A stretch of DNA of 24,679 nt, taken from contig JAKVAO010000039.1 in the NCBI GenBank assembly GCA_022447685.1, positions 1-24,679 on the forward strand, given 5' to 3'. The stretch comes from Candidatus Caenarcanales bacterium. GTDB taxonomy: Bacteria > Cyanobacteriota > Vampirovibrionia > LMEP-6097. Below are positions 1 to 6,835 of the stretch, piece after piece; the first letter of the stretch is position 1, and each line of letters opens with the position of its first letter. The notes below the pieces were generated by a model, which did not search any database, was not told the origin of the DNA, and worked only from the letters and a program-made list of their open reading frames with translations. Position numbers and translations under genes: made by a program.

Positions 1-42
1 AGCTATCTCAATCTGTGATTACTCTTTCATGGTTTTTTTACT

Positions 43-276
43 TCAATATTCATGCTGAGTTTTGCAGGACATCCTTAGCTTACTTTCTCTATTTGGGGAA
101 ATATTATTTTCGTAAGTTTCTAGATTTGTAACTTGAGGGGCAGGTAACAAATCTTCAGCTGATTGACTATCATGTTGAATTGCATTTGCTGGACTTGCTA
201 TTGACGATGCGGCTATAGCTCCAACTGCTAAAGCTCTAGGGTTTATAAAATGCTTTAATTTATTAACAAGACCCAC
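43..276 (-). CDS. Small exported hypothetical protein
   Basis: I do not recognise this 77-residue protein. The N-terminus looks like a Sec signal peptide: a basic start (Lys6, Lys8, His9, Arg14), a small-residue hydrophobic stretch at about residues 15-29, and an Ala-Asn-Ala site near residue 32 for signal peptidase I. The rest (about 45 residues) is polar and probably unstructured. The start is GTG and an AGAGGAG purine run sits directly against it, so spacing is too tight for an ideal ribosome binding site; this lowers my confidence. It lies downstream of proB on the same strand with a 62-base gap that contains a hairpin, so it could be read through from proB or be its own unit. Confidence 0.45.
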   Translation of the reverse strand: MGLVNKLKHFINPRALAVGAIAASSIASPANAIQHDSQSAEDLLPAPQVTNLETYENNISPNRESKLRMSCKTQHEY

Positions 277-288
277 TCCTCTTATCTT

Positions 289-318
289 AAACCACCCACC
301 CTAAAGGATGAGTGGTTT
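289..318 (-). other. Hairpin between proB and the small exported gene
   Basis: Inverted repeat with outer arms AAACCAC (289-295) and GTGGTTT (312-318). On the plus strand the inner stem has two C-A mismatches; on the minus strand these become G-U pairs, so the minus-strand RNA forms an almost continuous 12-13 bp stem. It follows the proB stop by about 20 bases but no U tract follows it, so it is not a standard intrinsic terminator; it could be a processing or 3'-end stabilising hairpin, or control access to the GTG start 12 bases downstream. Confidence 0.4.
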
Positions 319-338
319 GGTGGGTATTTTATATTTCA

Positions 339-1133
339 TTAAGGATTTGCTGAAAACAAAGTCCCTAATTTTTCTAGATTGCTAAGTTCAAAACTCGCTT
401 CTGGTAGTTCTAAGATTTTTGCTTTACCTGTTATCAGACTTCTAATCCCATGATCCATGCATATTTGTGCAGCTTCGATTTTACTTTTCATACCACCCAT
501 GCCAACATTACTAGAACTAGTTCCTGCCATAGCTAAGATTTCATTATTGATTTCAGATACTTTGGAGATTAGCTGTGCCTCTGGGTTTTGGCTAGGGTCA
601 CTATCGTATAATGCACCGCTATCAGTAATTAAAATTAAGTGGCTTGCTTTTGCTAATACTGCGATTTTAGCTGAAAGACTATCATTGTCGCCATAGTCAA
701 TCTCACTAGGGGTGACAGGGTCATTGGCGTTGATAATTGGAATAATATCTAATTCAAATAAATTTTCAATGGTATTGTAGATGGATTCGTATCTACTCTT
801 ATCTTCTAAACCTTGATGAGTAGTAAGTACTTGTCCAACATGGTAGCCATAGTATTTAAAGATATTTTCGTAGGCATTTACTAGATCGACTTGCCCTACC
901 GCTGTTAATGCTTGCTTGAAAGAGCTGTTATCAGAGTGAGAATTAGATTCTAATCCAAGTTTTTTTATTCCTAAGCTCATTGCTCCAGAACTTACAATGA
1001 TTACTCTATATCCTTGAGATTTAAGTTCAGCACTAGCTCTTGCAAGGTTATTGATTGCTTCTAGGTCAACTCCTGTTTTAGGATCGGTAATAGAAGCTGT
1101 ACCTATTTTGATTACTACCGTATTACTATTCAT
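339..1133 (-). CDS. proB: Glutamate 5-kinase, short form without PUA domain
   Basis: Phosphorylates L-glutamate to glutamyl 5-phosphate, the first step of proline synthesis, in the cytoplasm. The whole 264-residue protein is one amino-acid-kinase fold: an N-terminal VVIKIGT strand-loop with the phosphate-binding Lys, the VSSGA loop, the KQALTAVGQ segment, NANDPV (glutamate site), GDNDSLSA, the LITDSGALYD loop and GMGGMKSK near the C-terminus. It stops at LGTLFSANP, just where the kinase domain of E. coli ProB (367 residues) ends, so the C-terminal PUA domain is absent; such short forms exist in other bacteria. I chose the ATG at 1133 because MNSNTVVIKIGT fits the family start; the frame stays open 36 codons upstream but that extension overlaps the divergent gene. 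proA is not in the window. Confidence 0.93.
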   Translation of the reverse strand: MNSNTVVIKIGTASITDPKTGVDLEAINNLARASAELKSQGYRVIIVSSGAMSLGIKKLGLESNSHSDNSSFKQALTAVGQVDLVNAYENIFKYYGYHVGQVLTTHQGLEDKSRYESIYNTIENLFELDIIPIINANDPVTPSEIDYGDNDSLSAKIAVLAKASHLILITDSGALYDSDPSQNPEAQLISKVSEINNEILAMAGTSSSNVGMGGMKSKIEAAQICMDHGIRSLITGKAKILELPEASFELSNLEKLGTLFSANP

Positions 1134-1205
1134 TATATTTTGAGTATTCACTGAAAAATGTCTAAAGTAACAATTTAACATATTGATGGCATAATAAAGA
1201 TTGTG

Positions 1206-2039
1206 ATGATTACTCAAACCTTTAATCATTTTATAGACCATACCAATCTTAAGCCTGAGTCTAAGCTTGAAGATTTAATTGTGCTTGCTAAGGAAGCTGA
1301 GGTTTTTAGGTTTAATTCTGTTTGTATTCGTCCAGAGTTTATTAAAGCTATTAGCCCATTATATAAATGCTCAGCTGTAATAAATTTCCCAAGAGAAAAA
1401 ATGAAATTTAAAGATAACTTAGAAGAATTTTGTGACCAATTCTTTGTCAAGCATAAGCTAGAAGATATGCTCTCTGAAGTGAAAATGGCTTTGAGGGATG
1501 GAGCATTAGAATTAGACCCGGTTATGAATGTTAAGCATTTATTAGAAGAGTTACCTGTTAAGTCAAATCATCTCTATGAAGAATTAATGGCCATAATTCA
1601 GGAAACTTTGAAGTTAGAGCGTGAATTATTGGATTTGCATCAAGTCGAATCTAGTTTGAAAATTTACTTGAAGCCAATTTGGTCATGTGAATTATTGAAT
1701 GATCAGCAAATTAAATATAGTGTTGAAATCTTAAATGCTGTCGCTAAGGCTTATAAAAATATGCCTGAATTTGAGCATTCCTCTGTGAAAATTTTTATTG
1801 CCTATAAAAATTCAACTGGTTTTATTGACTGTGAATCTGCTGAAGTAGCTGCAAATGCAGGTTTGATTAGGGCAATCAAAAACTATCTTGATTTTTATGA
1901 TAATAATTCTGTGATATCGATCAAAGCAGCTGGTGGTATCAAGACCTATGAGCATGCTCTAGAGCTTATTCAAATTGCCAAAGAAAGATTGAGTCACTTA
2001 GGAACTAGTAGTGGAATTAAAATTTGTGAGACAAGCTAA
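1206..2039 (+). CDS. deoC: DeoC-like deoxyribose-phosphate aldolase
   Basis: Class I aldolase fold related to DERA, which cleaves 2-deoxyribose 5-phosphate to glyceraldehyde 3-phosphate and acetaldehyde. Family landmarks are visible: IDHTNLK at the N-terminus, NSVCIRPEF, INFP, the acidic residue in ALELDPV (about residue 104), the Schiff-base Lys in YKNSTGF (about 201) and the second Lys in SIKAAGGIKT (about 240). All three catalytic residues of E. coli DERA (Asp102, Lys167, Lys201) thus have counterparts. The stretch between the Asp and the first Lys is about 30 residues longer than in E. coli, filled by a charged helical segment at about 110-150, so substrate may differ. ATG at 1206 is preceded by an in-frame GTG at 1203; neither has a clear ribosome binding site. 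Its TAA directly abuts the fliR ATG. Confidence 0.8.
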   Translation: MITQTFNHFIDHTNLKPESKLEDLIVLAKEAEVFRFNSVCIRPEFIKAISPLYKCSAVINFPREKMKFKDNLEEFCDQFFVKHKLEDMLSEVKMALRDGALELDPVMNVKHLLEELPVKSNHLYEELMAIIQETLKLERELLDLHQVESSLKIYLKPIWSCELLNDQQIKYSVEILNAVAKAYKNMPEFEHSSVKIFIAYKNSTGFIDCESAEVAANAGLIRAIKNYLDFYDNNSVISIKAAGGIKTYEHALELIQIAKERLSHLGTSSGIKICETS

Positions 2040-2834
2040 ATGCTATCAATTGGACTTGATACTTTAAGTATTGAAATTGTTATTGCTTTTGCTCTAGTAT
2101 CCACTCGTCTAGGTGGTTTAATGTTGTCTGCACCTATACTTTCAAGAAGTCAAATTCCTGGTCAAATTAAAGTGGCGATGGCTATCATACTTTCTACAGT
2201 TATCTACCCTGAAGCTGTAGAGTTTTCTAAACAGGTAATAGATTTAAGTCCTTGGCATATTTTTGCTGCAACTCTTTATGAGCTTGCAGTTGGTTATTTA
2301 ATAGGATTTTTATTTAATTTAGTATTTGATGCGATTGCAACTTTTGGTCAATCTACAGGTATGCAGATGGGACAAGGTTCAGCTCAAACTTTTGATCCAT
2401 CAACTGGTGTCCCATTAAACCCAACGGGAACTTTTTTCCTATATATCAGTTTCTTTGCTTTTTTGATTACAAATGGACTTTATATAATGATATTGATTAT
2501 GCAAAAAAGCTATGAAATCTTCCCAATAGCTGATTTCTCTGTAAATCTTGTACATTTTGTAAGTGGTTTTTTGCCAGCTTTTAATAAGATATTTATCTTT
2601 GCTATGCAGACTTGCTTTCCTATATTTGGACTACTTATCATTATTGATACTTTTGTCGCAATGATTTCGAAGATTCTGCCGCAAGCTAGTATGTTTTTCC
2701 TGATAATGCCAGTGAAAATTATTATTGGGGTTCTTTTCTTTAGACTTATGCTTGGAAGTTTTTGGCTCAACCTAACGACCTATTTTAATGTCCAATTAAT
2801 CGATTTAATTGATGCCATATTCATGGGTATATAA
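2040..2834 (+). CDS. fliR: Flagellar export-gate protein FliR
   Basis: Integral membrane subunit of the flagellar type III export gate (FliP-FliQ-FliR core). At 264 residues it has the normal family length and about six hydrophobic segments. Diagnostic parts are the N-terminal RLGGLMLSAPILSRSQIPGQIKVAMA, read here as RLGG...APILS...IPGQIK, and the central GQSTGMQMGQG...DPSTG segment followed by LNPTGTFFLYISF. The ATG follows the TAA of the DeoC-like gene with no gap, so translation is probably coupled. flhB follows after 74 bases, the usual fliR-flhB order. Flagellar FliR is preferred over injectisome SctT because flhB is adjacent and no other secretion genes are seen. Confidence 0.95.
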   Translation: MLSIGLDTLSIEIVIAFALVSTRLGGLMLSAPILSRSQIPGQIKVAMAIILSTVIYPEAVEFSKQVIDLSPWHIFAATLYELAVGYLIGFLFNLVFDAIATFGQSTGMQMGQGSAQTFDPSTGVPLNPTGTFFLYISFFAFLITNGLYIMILIMQKSYEIFPIADFSVNLVHFVSGFLPAFNKIFIFAMQTCFPIFGLLIIIDTFVAMISKILPQASMFFLIMPVKIIIGVLFFRLMLGSFWLNLTTYFNVQLIDLIDAIFMGI

Positions 2835-2908
2835 ACTAAGAAGCTGATATTAGTAATTTTCATTACTTGAGGCTATTTAGCTAATTGACTGCACTTAGGT
2901 TAATATAG

Positions 2909-3979
2909 ATGTTCCAAGACAAAAGCGATAAAACCGAAAAAGCCACCCCGAAGAAACTCTCTAAAGCTAGGGAGGAAGGTAATGTTGCTATGTCTAAAGA
3001 TCTTGCAAGCTCACTTGCCATATTAGTTGGTGTTATTATGCTTTCTTTTTCAGGTCTGAAGATGATAGCTAAAGTTAGCTATCTGATGCGACATTTTATA
3101 GGTAAGGTTCCCTACACAGAAGTTAGTTCTAGCGGCTATTTTAGCATTATAAAGTTTACTATTTATGAATTTGCTGGTTTGGTAACTCCTTTAATTTTAA
3201 GTTTGTGGATAATCTCTTTTATTACAGTTGTCTATCAAGTTAAATTTAAAATAAGCTGGAAGCCTCTTACTAAGTTTGATATTGGTAAATTTAATCCTGT
3301 GAATGGAGCAAAAAAGCTATTTTCAACTAAACAAGTAATTACTACTGCTATTAGTCTTACAAAGATGATAGTGGTGACCTTAATAGCCTTCTCGATCTAT
3401 ATGAATAGTGAGGTTATAGTTAAGTTACTCAAGCCAATGGATTTGATTAATATATTCCATGGCTTAGGAATGTTAGCAACAGACTTGAATATCAAGGTTG
3501 CTTTTATAATTTTTCTTCTCAGTATTGTTGAGTACATATACCAAAAGTGGCAGTTTGCAGAAGATCAAAAAATGTCTAAGCAAGAAGTGAAAGATGAGCA
3601 CAAGCAGCAAGAAGGTAGTCCTGAGATCAAGGGAGCTGTTAGGAAGAAACAAATGGAAGCTTCTGGTCGTGGTCTTAAGTCTGAGGTTCAAGAATCTGAT
3701 GTTGTAATTACTAACCCTGTTCACTTGGCGGTTGCTATTAAATACGATAAATTAGGCGCTACTGCTCCTGTTGTTACTGGTAAGGGAAGTAGATTACTTG
3801 CTGAGAGGATAAAAGAATTTGCTAGAGATGCAGATGTGCCTATAGTTCAGAATATTCCTCTTGCACGCGCCCTCTATAAGAACTGTCACGTTGGGCATGA
3901 AATTAGCCCAGATTTATATGTCGCAGTTGCAGAAGTCTTGGCTTTTGTTTATAAACAAAAGAATCAGAGCCTTGCTTAA
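2909..3979 (+). CDS. flhB: Flagellar export switch protein FlhB with NPVH motif
   Basis: Membrane protein that regulates substrate switching of the flagellar type III export apparatus. The 356-residue protein has the family start (DKTEKATPKKLSKAREEGNV at about 7-26), four membrane segments (about 35-50, 88-110, 145-165, 190-210), the linker YQKWQFAEDQKMSKQEVKDE and the cytosolic FlhBC domain from about 225. The self-cleavage site, NPTH in nearly all members, reads NPVH here (residues 269-272), so Asn, Pro and His remain while the Thr is Val. The gene follows fliR by 74 bases; a TTAGG lies about nine bases before the ATG. After its stop there are 150 bases without a gene, ending in the promoter of the next gene. 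Confidence 0.95.
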   Translation: MFQDKSDKTEKATPKKLSKAREEGNVAMSKDLASSLAILVGVIMLSFSGLKMIAKVSYLMRHFIGKVPYTEVSSSGYFSIIKFTIYEFAGLVTPLILSLWIISFITVVYQVKFKISWKPLTKFDIGKFNPVNGAKKLFSTKQVITTAISLTKMIVVTLIAFSIYMNSEVIVKLLKPMDLINIFHGLGMLATDLNIKVAFIIFLLSIVEYIYQKWQFAEDQKMSKQEVKDEHKQQEGSPEIKGAVRKKQMEASGRGLKSEVQESDVVITNPVHLAVAIKYDKLGATAPVVTGKGSRLLAERIKEFARDADVPIVQNIPLARALYKNCHVGHEISPDLYVAVAEVLAFVYKQKNQSLA

Positions 3980-4093
3980 GCCAAATGCTCAAAGACAAAA
4001 ATCCACCACTTAAACAATTCTTAACTAAAATCTAATCAAAAATTACACAATATTGGTATATATCTATAGTGAGACTTGGTTTAAACTGTAAAT

Positions 4094-4121
4094 ACTTGAG
4101 TTTCAAAATCTATAGTATAAT
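4094..4121 (+). promoter_or_regulatory. Promoter of the radical-SAM-like gene, possibly leaderless
   Basis: A perfect -10 box TATAAT sits at 4116-4121 and a weak -35-like ACTTGA at 4094-4099 with a 16-base spacer. The start codon at 4130 is only eight bases after the -10 box, so transcription would begin within two or three bases of the ATG. No Shine-Dalgarno site is present, consistent with a leaderless mRNA. Confidence 0.5.
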
Positions 4122-4129
4122 CTAATGAA

Positions 4130-4945
4130 ATGGGAATTACATTACCAATAAATTTTGAGCAAGATTTATTAAGCTCAGAAAATAAAAGAGACTTTTTTCA
4201 GAAGCATGTTTTCCATGAAAGGCATATGAATTCGTGTCCTATTGGCTGTAACGGTTGTGCTGTTTCTGCTAGTACTACTAATAAAGGTGCTCTAAACTAT
4301 GCAGATTTGTTGGAGTTCTACCAAGAAGCCAAAGCTCACCATGTTACTCTTGCTATCACTAAAGTTGAAGGCTATGATCCTGCTTTTGTTCAGTATGCTG
4401 ATAATCCAGAGATTTCTTTTGCCCAGTCTGTGAAGGACGCTATAGATAATGGACACAAGATTATTACACCACTCTGTACTACTGGTTCATGGAAGAACGA
4501 AAGAAGTCAGTGGCAGATGCAAGAACTAGGAAAACTCTCTGATGATTATAGATTTTTCCAATATCCATCTGGTAATTCTGATAATGCTATCGTGTTATCT
4601 GTTCCTAGAGAGATTAACCCTTTTGCTGGTGGTAAGAAATATGATCTTCTTTCTCACGTAGATAAAGTTATGGCAGATATAGACAGGCTTAGTGTAAATG
4701 GTAAGCTTGATGTCTTAGTTTATTTTAATAGTAAAGTTGACTCTGATAAGGATGTTGCTGAAGCTATTGTAGATAAATTAGCTCCACAGTTATCTGCTGA
4801 TCAGAAGTCTAAAGTTCAATTGATTATCACAGACTTCAATACTGAGACATTACCTGAGTCTTGTTATCGTTATGAAAACAGTGTATTATTTTCAGATAAG
4901 GGCTTTACGCATATTGACCCGGTAATAATGGACTGGAAGATTTAA
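4130..4945 (+). CDS. Radical-SAM-like Fe-S protein, unusual family
   Basis: I do not recognise the specific family. Cys36, Cys40 and Cys43 (SCPIGCNGCA) give the CX3CX2C spacing of radical SAM enzymes, which bind a 4Fe-4S cluster that cleaves S-adenosylmethionine. After it come helix-strand units: LNYADLLEFYQEA, then VTLAITKVEGYDP (72-84), where the EG-YDP turn sits at the place of the usual GGEP SAM-binding motif, then GHKIITPLCTTGSW and NAIVLSVPREINPF. The aromatic residue usual before the third Cys is Gly here, and there is no obvious C-terminal auxiliary cluster. At 271 residues it is about the size of a minimal radical SAM core. The gene ends one base into recO (TAATG), so both are probably one operon. 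The substrate cannot be inferred; another Fe-S or zinc role for the three Cys is possible. Confidence 0.55.
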   Translation: MGITLPINFEQDLLSSENKRDFFQKHVFHERHMNSCPIGCNGCAVSASTTNKGALNYADLLEFYQEAKAHHVTLAITKVEGYDPAFVQYADNPEISFAQSVKDAIDNGHKIITPLCTTGSWKNERSQWQMQELGKLSDDYRFFQYPSGNSDNAIVLSVPREINPFAGGKKYDLLSHVDKVMADIDRLSVNGKLDVLVYFNSKVDSDKDVAEAIVDKLAPQLSADQKSKVQLIITDFNTETLPESCYRYENSVLFSDKGFTHIDPVIMDWKI

Positions 4946-5907
4946 TGCAATACCGCAGTAAAGGTATCATTCTAAAAAATTTTAAATTAAATGAATCCGA
5001 TCGTATTATAAAAATCCTTACTGAAGAAAGAGGTTTAGTCTCTGCTGTAGCTAAGGGAGCTAGGAAGTCAACTAGTAGCCTTGCTGCTAAAACTCAGACT
5101 TTAAATGAATGTGATTTTCTTCTAGCTAAAGGTAAAAGTTTAGACATAGTTTCTGAGGTTTCTATTGTGCAGAAATTTACTGATTTGAATACTGATTTAC
5201 TGAGTATGTATTTGGCTTTTTTCTGTTCTGAGCTTACAGAGAAGATTTCTTTGGATGACTCCTGCTCGGTTAATTACTTTTATCTACTAGAGATTTACCT
5301 TGAATTTCTCAAGAAACTCTCCAGGCAATCTTCATTAGCAGAAGACATTACTGAAAACCAGAAGCTTTTGCTTACAGTTGAGTTTCTATGGTGTCTTATT
5401 TGTGAACTTGGCTATAAGCCTGATCTAGAGAATTGTTCTCGGACTAATGCTAGAAGAAAACCGAATCAAATCCCTCAATACTTTGACCTTGCAAATGGCT
5501 CAATATGTAGTAAAGCTGCTTTTGATGATTATATGGACTCTATGAATTCAGCTGAGCAAATAATTCCCCTGTCGAAGTTTAATTTTAAGCTTTTGGAGTC
5601 TTTAGATAAATCTCCTTTGAGTAATTTAAACTCAGATTTTTATGTTGCAGATATTATGAATAGTTATTCTGTTACTCAGAATGAGTCTCAAGAACTAGAT
5701 GACCTTAAATATAGAAAGATTCTTATTGAGGACTTCTTGTTGTCTTATTTAAAACTTAGTGTTGAAGAGTACAGTAATAGTGACTATGATTTGAGTTTGC
5801 AGAATCAGGAATTGGCTTCTACTATTAAGTTACTTTACAAGCATTTAGAGTTTCAAATTCAGGAAGAATGTAAATCTTGGAAAGCTCTAGCTGAGATTAT
5901 GCTTTAG
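4945..5907 (+). CDS. recO: DNA repair protein RecO
   Basis: Cytoplasmic recombination mediator that works with RecR (RecFOR pathway) to load RecA on SSB-coated DNA and to anneal strands. The N-terminal OB fold is clear: YRSKGIILKNFKLNESDRI, then LTEERGLVSAVAKGARKS and a long helical C-terminal part. At 320 residues it is longer than the typical 240-260, the extra sitting in the C-terminal half. The zinc finger region of many RecO proteins (two CxxC pairs) is degenerate: only single Cys residues at about 164 and 188 remain around the GYKPDLENC and NGSICSK segments. The ATG overlaps the TAA of the upstream gene by one base, suggesting translational coupling. It ends four bases from a convergent pseudogene. 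Confidence 0.88.
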   Translation: MQYRSKGIILKNFKLNESDRIIKILTEERGLVSAVAKGARKSTSSLAAKTQTLNECDFLLAKGKSLDIVSEVSIVQKFTDLNTDLLSMYLAFFCSELTEKISLDDSCSVNYFYLLEIYLEFLKKLSRQSSLAEDITENQKLLLTVEFLWCLICELGYKPDLENCSRTNARRKPNQIPQYFDLANGSICSKAAFDDYMDSMNSAEQIIPLSKFNFKLLESLDKSPLSNLNSDFYVADIMNSYSVTQNESQELDDLKYRKILIEDFLLSYLKLSVEEYSNSDYDLSLQNQELASTIKLLYKHLEFQIQEECKSWKALAEIML

Positions 5908-5911
5908 GTTT

Positions 5912-6708
5912 TTAAATTAAGTAAAAGTCATCAGAGTCATTGGAATCTTTATTTTGAAATATATATGCTCTATTAAAATTATCACAAATTTGGTCTAAGG
6001 TTAATTTAGCTCCATACCGTTTTGATTCATTTACATAAAAACCATGTGGATTATAGAGTTTCATAACTATTTCTTGCTCTTTATTTAGAAAAGCTCTATC
6101 AACTGCATATGCATGGTTAGGTTTTAGCTTCGTTATCTTTAAATCTTTTTCTGGGGATGAACATAGATTAATACCATAGCCAGATTTTTGCATTCCTGCA
6201 TAAGCAAATTCCGTAAAAGTAAAAGAATTTGGGTTAATGACTTTACTTTCCTTAGAAGTGAAAAAAATCTTTAAGACTTTATTCTCTTGATCTAGAACTA
6301 GTTTTGCTGGATCTTTTTCTTTAGCATTTATTATATCAGTATGTTTTGTTGCAGGTTTTAAGCTTATTTCATTTTTATTTATTACATCAATCATAAATTT
6401 TTCTAGTAGTTGGAAGATAAAATCACCGGCTACAGGTTTATATGTTTTACTTCTTAAGAATTTAAAAGATTTTAGCTCTGAGCTAATCTTATAATCTGGA
6501 ATCTTGAAAGTTCCATTATTAATTTACCTGGTGATGAAGTGATTTTATTGAAGTGTGCTTTGCTTGAAGAATTATTTTTAATTTGTGGGGGCTGCTTAAC
6601 TTGCCTAGTAGTCTGTTTATCTTTGTCTATGGCTTCATCTGGTAGAGGTGTATTTTTCTTTACCCTCATAAATTTAGTTTTTAAGAATTCTGTAACTCTT
6701 TCTAACAT
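5912..6708 (-). pseudogene. Broken calpain-like (C2) cysteine protease gene
   Basis: Two frames on the minus strand read as one damaged gene. Part one starts at ATG 6708, behind a good AAGGG ribosome binding site, and encodes about 60 polar, Lys-rich residues. Near 6515-6525 the sensible reading moves to another frame, which is open from 6523 to the stop at 5912 but has no ATG, GTG or TTG before 6394. That frame reads NGTFKIPDYKISS, then PVAGDFIFQLL, where calpains have GDC followed by hydrophobics, then NHAYAVDRAF (His) and MKLYNPHG (Asn), 21 residues apart, and a final LTLDQICDNFNRAYIF like the end of the calpain core. Thus His and Asn of the triad are visible, but the Cys is Phe (TTT at 6419-6421; TGT would be one base away). 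Calling this calpain-like is inference from motif order. A frame-error-free catalytically dead paralogue with an ATT start is the alternative. Confidence 0.55.
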
Positions 6709-6763
6709 AAATACCCTTAATAAATACGTTTAACTTATATACAAAGTATAAAGTTGATTATTT

Positions 6764-6793
6764 TGATAAAAACAGGAGCCAAAGGCTCCTGTT
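6764..6793 (-). terminator. Intrinsic terminator of the CHAP-domain gene
   Basis: Perfect 10-bp stem: AACAGGAGCC (6771-6780), three-base loop, GGCTCCTGTT (6784-6793). On the minus strand the stem is followed by a run of five T and a T-rich stretch, the layout of a rho-independent terminator. It lies 43 bases after the stop of the CHAP-domain gene and before the broken protease gene on the same strand. Confidence 0.85.
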
Positions 6794-6835
6794 ACGCGAG
6801 ATCATCAGGGGACAATATAGCCCATGATAAAAGTT

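Noticed and set aside
1134..1241. 36-codon N-terminal extension of ProB
   Set aside because: It has no similarity to the family start, covers the divergent promoter region and overlaps the DeoC-like gene start.
2853..2870. Small AT-rich hairpin (AGTAAT/ATTACT) between fliR and flhB as a terminator
   Set aside because: Weak six-pair AT stem with no U tract, and the two genes are expected to be co-transcribed.
6515..6526. Programmed -1 ribosomal frameshift in the protease-like gene
   Set aside because: No X-XXY-YYZ slippery heptamer in the right phase and no clear downstream stem; the Cys to Phe change also favours a pseudogene.
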